Of a stretch of DNA of 7,807 nt, positions 1-5,900 are shown piece by piece. Origin of the DNA: Thermoanaerobaculales bacterium (GTDB lineage Bacteria > Acidobacteriota > Thermoanaerobaculia > Thermoanaerobaculales > Sulfomarinibacteraceae); assembly GCA_029932545.1 (NCBI GenBank), contig JAOZPW010000123.1, forward strand, positions 1-7,807, given 5' to 3'. The position numbers and the translations under genes are program-made. Below the pieces are notes generated by a model. It had not been told where the DNA came from. It saw only the letters and a program-made list of their open reading frames with translations, and ran no database searches. How positions within the stretch are numbered: position 1 is the first letter of the stretch; each line of letters starts with the position of its first letter.

Positions 1-66
1 GGGACGACACGGACAGGACCCATGATTTCAAGCCTTAGGTGTGAGTGTTCCCTAAGTTAGCGCGTA

Positions 67-136
67 TGGGGGTCCGCCCCTACAAATTCCCGGGTGCGTT
101 CCATGATCCTGTAGGGGTGGACCCCCGTGTCCACCC
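67..136. repeat. Intergenic inverted repeat with nested hairpin
   Basis: Arms at 67-84 and 110-126 are reverse complements over 17 bases, with one G/T wobble (G76 against T118) and a 25-nt loop. The right arm also forms its own hairpin: 115-122 (GGGTGGAC) pairs perfectly with 129-136 (GTCCACCC) over a 6-nt loop. The long stem and the small hairpin share bases, so they are mutually exclusive. The wording (tgtagggg, gg, ccccc, gtccaccc) resembles dispersed intergenic repeats I know from several large-genome bacterial phyla; that likeness is from memory and was not searched. The rest of 1-157 shows no gene I can support. The structure lies just upstream of the toxin-antitoxin promoter and could insulate it from upstream transcription. 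Confidence 0.6.
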
Positions 137-157
137 AAGCCAAGACTCATTGGTTCT

Positions 158-186
158 TTGACATCACATCATGATGGCACTACAGT
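158..186 (+). promoter_or_regulatory. Probable sigma-70-type promoter of the vapBC operon
   Basis: A perfect -35 hexamer TTGACA lies at 158-163. After exactly 17 nt comes a fair -10 hexamer, TACAGT, at 181-186 (four of six consensus bases). Transcription would begin near 192-194, leaving a very short leader before the ATG at 206. The weak points are the imperfect -10 box and a leader barely long enough for the Shine-Dalgarno site. The -35 box coincides with the upstream in-frame TTG at 158, which argues against translation starting there. Confidence 0.45.
167..176. promoter_or_regulatory. Candidate VapB operator palindrome
   Basis: CATCATGATG is a perfect 10-bp palindrome lying entirely between the proposed -35 and -10 boxes. 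Ribbon-helix-helix antitoxins, alone or bound to their toxin, commonly repress their own promoters by binding short palindromes in this position. A dimer bound here would block RNA polymerase. The operator role is inferred from position, symmetry and the downstream gene family. A 10-bp palindrome can also occur by chance. Confidence 0.4.
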
Positions 187-193
187 TGATACA

Positions 194-200
194 GAGGGAG
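194..200 (+). promoter_or_regulatory. Ribosome binding site that fixes the vapB start at 206
   Basis: GAGGGAG ends 5 nt before ATG 206. This purine-rich site selects that ATG over the in-frame TTG at 158, which has no comparable site and falls in the -35 box. Confidence 0.65.
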
Positions 201-205
201 ACACC

Positions 206-454
206 ATGCTCAGAACTCAAGTTCAGTTCACCGAAGAACAGCACCGACGGCTGCGGGCCTTTGCCCGGCAAAGAGGCGTGTCGGTGGCTGAGGCCGTCCG
301 TATCAGTGTGAGTCACCTCCTTGATGGCGATGTGCCGGATCGGCAAGAGTTGTACGCCCGTGCTGCGGGGTTGATCGGGAGCATGGAGGACCGGGATGGT
401 GCGACTGATCTGGCGTCTCACCATGATGACTACCTTGACGAGGCATATCAGTGA
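206..454 (+). CDS. vapB: VapB-like ribbon-helix-helix antitoxin
   Basis: An 82-residue protein that should neutralise the PIN toxin encoded directly downstream and repress the operon. Residues 2-8 (LRTQVQF) form the DNA-contacting beta strand. Two helices follow at about 9-23 (TEEQHRRLRAFARQR) and 26-39 (SVAEAVRISVSHLL), the typical ribbon-helix-helix dimer fold. The C-terminal tail (about 62-82) is acidic and ends HHDDYLDEAYQ, the form of VapB tail that wraps around a VapC toxin and blocks its active site. The ATG at 206 is preferred because of its ribosome binding site and because residues upstream of it do not look like this family. The stop codon overlaps the toxin start (GTGA), implying translational coupling. 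The family call is firm; the exact VapB subtype is uncertain. Confidence 0.85.
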   Translation: MLRTQVQFTEEQHRRLRAFARQRGVSVAEAVRISVSHLLDGDVPDRQELYARAAGLIGSMEDRDGATDLASHHDDYLDEAYQ

Positions 455-852
455 GCCGGGTCTTCGTCGACACGAGCGCGATATTCGCCCTTCTTGTTCC
501 AACCGATAAGGCGCATCGTACGGCGGCAAAGGTGTTTGAGCGGCTCCGTTTTCAAGAAGCGACTCTTGTTACGACATCGTATGCGTTGGTCGAGACCTAC
601 GCGCTGCTGGGGAATCGAGTCGGCCGTGAAGCAGTCGAGGTCTTCCGGGAGGGCTTTGCCCCGCTGCTGGACGTCGTTTGGGTGGACCGTGAACTTCACG
701 AACGAGGCCTTGACATGATGGTGACCAAGGCCCGAGGGGTCAGCCTGGTTGACGCAGTGTCATTCGTTTGTATCAGAGGTGAAAAGGTTGATGAGGTCTT
801 CGCATTCGACCGGCACTTCGAGCAGGAGGGGTTTGTGATACTTGGGGCATGA
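451..852 (+). CDS. vapC: VapC-like PIN-domain ribonuclease toxin
   Basis: A 133-residue single-domain PIN protein, the usual VapC length. The acidic Mg2+-binding residues are all present: Asp7 in FVDTSA, Glu48 in LVETYALL, Asp101 in SLVDAVSF and Asp120 in FAFDRHF. VapC toxins cleave structured RNA, often tRNA or the sarcin-ricin loop of 23S rRNA, and so stop translation when the labile antitoxin is lost. The actual target here cannot be read from the sequence. The start is GTG 451, overlapping the antitoxin TGA by four bases, with GAGG at 440-443 seven bases upstream. The pair is a complete, apparently intact module with no frameshift or lost active-site residue. It may act in stress response or simply stabilise this region of the chromosome. 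Confidence 0.9.
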   Translation: MSRVFVDTSAIFALLVPTDKAHRTAAKVFERLRFQEATLVTTSYALVETYALLGNRVGREAVEVFREGFAPLLDVVWVDRELHERGLDMMVTKARGVSLVDAVSFVCIRGEKVDEVFAFDRHFEQEGFVILGA

Positions 853-888
853 GATGGCGGGCCAAGGCCCATCCTACTTATTGTTCCC

Positions 889-904
889 CCTCGCGTCTTT
901 GCGT
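889..904 (-). repeat. Remnant of an 'acgcaaagacgc' dispersed repeat
   Basis: The minus strand reads ACGCAAAGACGCGAGG here, resembling the core of a dispersed intergenic repeat (acgcaaagacgcaaag-type) that I recall from many bacterial genomes. Only about one unit survives. It abuts the hydrolase stop codon: the final A of TAA is followed directly by cgcaaag. It fills much of the 51-bp gap between the convergent toxin and hydrolase genes. With so short a match, chance likeness remains possible. Confidence 0.35.
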
Positions 905-2463
905 TAACTCTCTTCTTCTACACGCTCAAACACAACCGGTGCCACCCCGGACTGCAGCCGAGCGGCTACGGCGTTGATCCTGTCTCCGTCTGGTGATGCG
1001 AAGGTCATGATGAACCGGTCGCCGAGACCTTCGGCGTCGAAGTGGAAGATGAAGGTCTCGCCGGTCAGGTGTTCCAGCCACCCGGCGAGGTCACGAAACT
1101 CACCCGTCAGGTCACCGTCTTCCCGGAAATTGACCGTTAACCGTCCGTAGGCGGGGTGGTCGTAACTTCCGACATAGCCATCCAGCGGGAAGGTCGGTGG
1201 CACGTTGAGGTCCTTCAACGCGTTGATGCGGGTCCACTCCGCATTCTCGAGCTCGAGCAGAGTGTGGTGTTCCTCACGGTAACGCTTGTTCCAGTTGATT
1301 TCGTTGAGACCCAGCAGCCGGTCGAAGACCCACCTGGAGATCACCTCTGGGACCCGGTTTCGGGAGCGATTGGTCAAGACAACAATGCCGATGTCCTCGA
1401 ACGGCAAGAAGGCGACCAGGGAGTAGAATCCGTCGATTGAGCCTACGTGGTGCACCATCAGACGGCCTCGGTATGTCTGTGCAAACCAGCCCAGAGCATA
1501 GGCGGAGAGTGGTGATTCCTGGGTGGGTGGGGTGGCCACCGTCACGATGGGTTGGTGCAGGGTCTTGAGGACTTCGTCGGGCAAAATCGTCTGTCGGTCA
1601 CCGTGGCCGACCGCCAGATGGACCTTGAGCCACCGGCCCATGTCATCAGCCGATGAGCACATCGAAAGTGCTGGGCCGATGGCCCACCCCCTGTAGGGCG
1701 GCACGGACAGGGCGACATCTGATGGGCCCAGGCGATGAGGTTGTGCGACGTTGGATTCAGATTGAGGAGCCCCTTCGAAGAAGGTCCTGGACATGCCCAG
1801 TGGCCCGAGGATTCGACGTTGAACAAACGCCTCCCAGGTCGAGGCCGAGGCCTGGCCGATCAGGCGGCCCGCAACCATGTACATCAGGTTCGAGTATTGG
1901 AACCGATCCCGGAATGGGGCGCTGGATTCCAAGTAGCGAAGGCGTTCGATCATCTCATCGCGCCCGAGATCCGACCGGTACCACAGGGCGTCGTGACGGG
2001 GCAGACCGGTTCGATGAGTCAGGAGGTCCTTGAGGGTACAGTTCAGTGTTGCCTGTCCGTCACGAAGGTGGAATTCAGGGACAATGGTGCGCACGGGATC
2101 ATCCCAGTTGAGCACGCCTTCTTCGACCAGCATGGCGGCCGCAGCCGCGGTGAAGGCCTTGGTCGCAGAACCGATGCCAAAGACTGTCTGTTGATTCACG
2201 GCGCGGCCATCGTGCACGCCCAGAACGCCGAAACCGCCAGAATAGATTGTGTCGTTTCCCCGGACGACGGCAACTGCCACTCCCGGAACTCCCCAGTCGG
2301 TCCTGATGCTCTCCACCAGGGCCGGCAGTCCTGCCAGCGGATCCGAATCCGCTGCCCCCACCATCCCGGGAAATCCGATGCTGACGACGAGGCAAACTAC
2401 CGCCGCATGTGCAAGAGAGAGCAGTCTTCGTGGATGCGCGAGGACTATTAGTTGACATCTCAC
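904..2463 (-). CDS. Exported serine hydrolase, class C beta-lactamase/PBP-like, with DUF3471-like C-terminus
   Basis: A 519-residue protein from the chosen GTG start. Residues 1-37 form a signal peptide: a basic stretch (HPRR), a hydrophobic core (LLSLAHAAVVCLVVSIGF) and likely cleavage after VGA. The hydrolase domain spans about 42-385. It has the nucleophile motif SATK (Ser99, Lys102), LLTHRTGLPRHD at 146-157, the YSN triad (Tyr189-Asn191) and HVG (His338-Gly340) in place of KTG. This fits the AmpC/EstB/Pab87-like peptidase and esterase group; true beta-lactamase activity is not implied. Residues about 425-519 (DGYVGSYDHPAYGRL onward) resemble the lipocalin-like DUF3471 domain. It should act outside the inner membrane on a peptide, D-amino-acid peptide or ester; the substrate is unknown. 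It follows the A2M gene on the same strand. The frame stays open upstream to an ATG at 2952, but that extension reads through repeat DNA and is probably not translated. Confidence 0.85.
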   Translation of the reverse strand: MRCQLIVLAHPRRLLSLAHAAVVCLVVSIGFPGMVGAADSDPLAGLPALVESIRTDWGVPGVAVAVVRGNDTIYSGGFGVLGVHDGRAVNQQTVFGIGSATKAFTAAAAAMLVEEGVLNWDDPVRTIVPEFHLRDGQATLNCTLKDLLTHRTGLPRHDALWYRSDLGRDEMIERLRYLESSAPFRDRFQYSNLMYMVAGRLIGQASASTWEAFVQRRILGPLGMSRTFFEGAPQSESNVAQPHRLGPSDVALSVPPYRGWAIGPALSMCSSADDMGRWLKVHLAVGHGDRQTILPDEVLKTLHQPIVTVATPPTQESPLSAYALGWFAQTYRGRLMVHHVGSIDGFYSLVAFLPFEDIGIVVLTNRSRNRVPEVISRWVFDRLLGLNEINWNKRYREEHHTLLELENAEWTRINALKDLNVPPTFPLDGYVGSYDHPAYGRLTVNFREDGDLTGEFRDLAGWLEHLTGETFIFHFDAEGLGDRFIMTFASPDGDRINAVAARLQSGVAPVVFERVEEES

Positions 2464-2474
2464 GCGCTTGTAGA

Positions 2475-2480
2475 CCTCCT
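2475..2480 (-). promoter_or_regulatory. Shine-Dalgarno site supporting the hydrolase GTG start
   Basis: The minus strand carries AGGAGG here, 11 nt before GTG 2463-2461. It is a consensus site with slightly long spacing, and a signal peptide begins immediately after that codon. It decides against the far-upstream in-frame ATG at 2952. No separate promoter could be identified convincingly in the short segment between this site and the repeat arm at 2494. Confidence 0.6.
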
Positions 2481-2493
2481 GAAAAAGACAATA

Positions 2494-2534
2494 ACCACAG
2501 AGACACAGAGTACACAGAGAAGAAAACACAGAGG
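2494..2534 (+). repeat. Left CACAGAG arm
   Basis: Four CACAGAG heptamers with start-to-start spacings of 8, 9 and 14 bases. The outer three have the same spacing as their mirror-image partners in the right arm. The arm ends 30 bp upstream of the hydrolase start codon, so it forms part of the likely hydrolase leader or promoter region. Confidence 0.8.
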
Positions 2535-2588
2535 AGAGTCCTGACGGGGTCGTCAGCCCCGCCCGGCACACGGACTTCGTCCGCCTGT

Positions 2589-2644
2589 GGCAGAAGAGAA
2601 ACGAGCTCCAAAAACCAGTTCTTGTCACCCGCCTCTCTTCTGCC
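2589..2644. repeat. Long perfect stem inside the element
   Basis: GGCAGAAGAGA at 2589-2599 is the exact reverse complement of TCTCTTCTGCC at 2634-2644, giving an 11-bp stem around a 34-nt loop. It is the longest perfect pairing in the interior. Its base at 2589 abuts the preceding hairpin (2567-2589), as expected of a multi-stem fold. The far strand also competes with an alternative TGCCCC/GGGGCA pairing (2641-2646 with 2674-2679). Confidence 0.65.
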
Positions 2645-2849
2645 CCAACACGCTTCGCGTGCAACCGGGCTCCGGGGCACATCACCTGAAACGGACCCTG
2701 TGCGCGTCCGACTGTTCGCCCATGCGGGCGAAGCCCGCGTGCAGAAGGCATGCACTTCGACGAGACGCCCTGCGTCTGAGGCGATGGGCAGGCCTTTTGC
2801 TGAGCCCGCGTAGCGGGTGGGTGAACGCTGGGAGCGCCTTCGGGCTGCA

Positions 2850-2885
2850 CTCTGTGTTCCTCTGTGCTCTCTGTGCCTCTGTGGT
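2850..2885 (-). repeat. Right CTCTGTG arm, inverted relative to the left arm
   Basis: Four CTCTGTG heptamers, the mirror image of the left arm, with spacings of 8, 9 and 10 bases counted from the outside inwards. It lies 66 bp beyond the A2M stop codon. The short segment 2886-2951 between them has a CCGGCCGG palindrome but no obvious intrinsic terminator. Confidence 0.8.
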
Positions 2886-2951
2886 GAATTTTCCGGCCGG
2901 CCCGATGGGAAGTCCAGACAATTCGGTTCCGGTTCCGTCGGCCCCTCATCA

Positions 2952-5900
2952 TCAGTCCTCGATCTTCAGTGTGTGGCCGGCCGAGTAGGCGCCGAACTCT
3001 GGCGCATACATGCTCTGGAGCACGACCGGCGCCACTTTGAAGGTGCCGGCCATCACCGCGCGGAGCCGATAGCGGAATGTGTACTCACCGGCGGGCAGCC
3101 ACTCGAAGAAGAGGTTGGACCCGGAGTCGCGGACCTCTTCGTAGGCGGCGGCGCCGAGGTCCCAACGCCAGCCGGATCGTAGGGCTTCGGGCTCGAACCC
3201 GGCGCCCCGCGGGGAACGAAGGTGCACGTATTCCGCCTCGTGGCGAGCCTTGATTCTCAGCTCGACCTCGAGTTGATCACCGACCTCGAGACTTACTCCT
3301 GGAGTCATCGGTTCCAGTACGTACTCGTCACCGACCAGTTTCCTTCGGTAAAAAGTGCGTTCGACGGCGAAGAGATCGCCGTCGCCCTTCTCAGGCAGTT
3401 TTTCGGTCGAAAAATGCCAGGTTGCCGTGGCGAAGGCAATGCCGGGTGTGTCCTTTTCGACGACGGTCGTCGCCATCGTCTCTGGGTCGATTTCGGGGCC
3501 CGGAATGATCACGCGGGCATCCTTACCGGTGAAAGCATCGGGTTCGAAGATGAAATGACGTTGAATCGGCCCCACTGTGACCTTGGCCTCTTCACGTTGA
3601 CCCAGCTGTCCCTCGTGTTCCAGGTAGTGGACCAGGGCGTAGACGACCTCGGCGGTCGTTCGGGTGCTCTCCCAGTGATTGAGCTTCTTGTTGAGGTAGA
3701 TCCACTGGACCAGGCCCAATCGCCGATCGTCGTCCGGGTTGAGTTCCGTCAGGGCCCGCAGGGCGACGGCGTGGGTCTCGACGGTGTCGTTGTACCAGAG
3801 CCAGGCTCGTTCCTCGGGCGCCCAGAAGGTGCCCAGGTCGCGGTCGGTCTTGGCCGAGTCCATCACCGAGTCCCAGACGAGGTGGGCGTCGGTATCCCGA
3901 CCGGCCCGCTTGAGGGTCATTGCCAGATACGCCTTGAGACGGGGCGAGTGTGTTTTCCAGTGCTTGAAGCTGTAAGCGAGCATCTGCCGTCGGTCATCTG
4001 AGGTGAAGACACCGCCCGTCCAGCTCTCATCCGGGTAGGAGGAGAGCACGAAGTTGAGCCAGGTGATCGTCTCCCAGCAGCAGCCGGTATCGACCATGCG
4101 AGTGGCGATGTCGTCGAGGTAGTGGCGGTGCATGTAGGCCCATGCCTCGACGATGACGTCCTTCGGCACCTCAACCTCGAATTCCAGGGCGTGGGCGAAG
4201 CCCGCCAGGACGTAGAGGGTCATGTAGGACGAGGGTGGGCCGCCCGGCCACCATGGAAAGGCGCCCAACGAGGTCTGCACCTTCTCCAGATCGGCCAACG
4301 AGGTCCGGCGCTGGGCCTCTGCAATCTGGGGATCCAGCACCTTGATCAGATCTTCGGTTCCTTCGTCGCCGCCCCGGCTCCGTGCCAACCACGGGGTCTC
4401 TTCGAGGGCCAGTTTTCGGTTGGGGTCGTCTGCGTCCCAGGCTTCCAGGCGGGTGTCCCTTTCGGCCATTGTCTCGGCCATCGCGGCAACCGCGGGATAG
4501 CGGTCAAAGACCGAGGTGACGATTCCGGTTGACAAGAATCGGTTGAGGGTCTGCTCGGTGCATTCGTAGGGGTAGTCGATCAAATAGGGAAGGGCATCGA
4601 GCACGCCGTAAAACAGCTGGGCATCGACCGAAACGACTAGCTGATCGTGGATCAGGGTGGGGTCGTCGGCCAACATGTCCGGAAACTTCAGCTCGCGCCG
4701 GTCGGCATCTCGAAGGGCGGCAAACCGGCTCTGGAGCAGGTGCATGCGCCCGGGCAATACCGGCAGGGGGCGGATCTCGCCATCGGAGAAATCACCGGCT
4801 GTCGCTGTGACCTTGAAGCTGATCAGGCCTGGACGTGGCGGGACCTTGAGTGGGAAAACCAGAGTCGTGCCCTGTCCAGGCTCGACGGTAAACGATGTGT
4901 CGTCCGCCTTTTCCGGATCAATAGCGAAGGCCGGCCGCAGGTCTTCGCCGGTGTCGGGGTCAGTCAACTCCAAGCGCAAGCTGCCTTCGAGTGTGCTTTC
5001 CCCGGCGTTGTTGACGACAACCCGAAGGGCTGCTTCGTCGCCTTCCCGGAGGAAACGCGGAACTGCGGGCCGGACCATCAGTTCCTTGACGGTCTTGACC
5101 TGCCGATGCTCCGAGGCGCCACGGAGATCCCGGGTGACGGCGTGAACCCAGAGATTCCACTCGGTCACCGAGTCCGGCGTTTCGAACTCGATCACGACCG
5201 AGCCGTCGTTTGATGGCACCAGGTGGGGCGAGAAGAAGGCGGTCTCGGCGAAGTTGGAGCGGATCTCGGAAGCGGGTCCCTGGTCCGGCGTCGGCAGATC
5301 TCCGGAGATTTCTTCGTCGATTGCCTGTGATTCGGGTTCGCCGGCGCTCATGGCCATTGCGTCGTTTTCAACCATTGGCGCCGGCGCCGCCATGGCCATG
5401 GTTTGCATGCCGCGGGATTTCATCATGGAGCGTCCGCCTCTACGGCCGGGCCCGCCGATGCCGTAACCGTCCAGCATTCTCAGCCGATCACTGCCCAGCG
5501 ACGGGGGAGACGGTACGAGGACGAAGCCGTTCTCGTCCTGCCAGGCCGAACCGGCGCGTCCCAATGTCGAATCTGCCGAGGCAAAGGCCACCAACGATGG
5601 ATAGAGGTGGTCGACGGTCGGTGGGTTGTAAGGCGCAAAGAGGTCCAGGCTACGGTCGTACATCAAGGCAAGAATTTCGGCGGCGTCGCGGTCGAGGGTT
5701 TCTCCGTCGGCGCTATGGACTGTGACCCGGAAGGTCTCCTTCTGCCCCGGGCGAAGACGGTCGCGGAAGGTGGCGAATTCCAATTTGAGCTTTCGGTCAT
5801 CCCACGGAACGAAAACTACAGCGTTTGAGGTGATCAATTGATGATCACGGAGCACGGTCAGGGTTGCACCGAAGCCACCCCTCAGGTCTTGATTAACGGG

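Larger units (their letters stand above)
2494..2885. mobile_element. Hairpin-rich non-coding element with inverted CACAGAG arms (MITE-like)
   Basis: This fills most of the 488-bp gap between the A2M stop and the hydrolase start. The left arm has CACAGAG at 2496, 2504, 2513 and 2527. The right arm has CTCTGTG at 2850, 2860, 2869 and 2877. The outer 17 bases (2494-2510 against 2869-2885) are complementary except for one mismatch. The interior contains many short perfect stems, including 2541-2546/2551-2556, 2571-2575/2579-2583, 2589-2599/2634-2644 (11 bp), 2649-2653/2657-2661, 2715-2721/2726-2732, 2763-2768/2772-2777 and 2805-2809/2813-2817. No transposase and no clear target-site duplication are seen. 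Related 'accacagag..cacagag' arms are common intergenic repeats in several phyla (general knowledge). Whether it moves, or is transcribed as a structured RNA, is inference. Confidence 0.6.

Noticed and set aside
3..56. Tail of an upstream gene (frame 3, ending KP-stop at 36-38) with a hairpin CTTAGG/CCTAAG at 34-39/51-56
   Set aside because: Only eleven codons are visible, with no family signal. The 6-bp stem has an 11-nt loop and no T-run, so neither a gene end nor a terminator can be supported.
158..205. TTG 158 as the antitoxin start
   Set aside because: It falls in the -35 box, lacks a ribosome binding site, and adds 16 residues unlike the family.
853..873. Possible terminator hairpin after the toxin gene (GATGG to CCATC)
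   Set aside because: The stem cannot be drawn without bulges or a 2-nt loop, and no T-run follows.
1735..2451. 238-codon plus-strand open frame opposite the hydrolase
   Set aside because: It is the antisense of the SATK and YSN coding region; no domain signal or credible start context.
2494..2885. CRISPR array or tandem-repeat minisatellite
   Set aside because: The heptamers are inverted between the arms, and there are no regularly spaced unique spacers or longer direct repeats.
2464..2952. N-terminal extension of the hydrolase by 163 codons from ATG 2952, overlapping the A2M stop
   Set aside because: The extension translates the inverted repeat arms and hairpins (HHRGTESTEEHR-type residues), would bury the signal peptide mid-protein, and has a good Shine-Dalgarno/GTG alternative downstream.
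2409..2988. Several small open frames on both strands across the hairpin element
   Set aside because: Their translations follow the repeats and palindromes (low-complexity Arg, Ser, Cys and Pro), with no shared domain and no ribosome binding site.
3222..4001. 259-codon plus-strand open frame opposite the A2M gene
   Set aside because: It is the antisense shadow of a clearly coding, domain-rich minus-strand gene. High GC keeps such frames open, and its translation has no recognisable domain.
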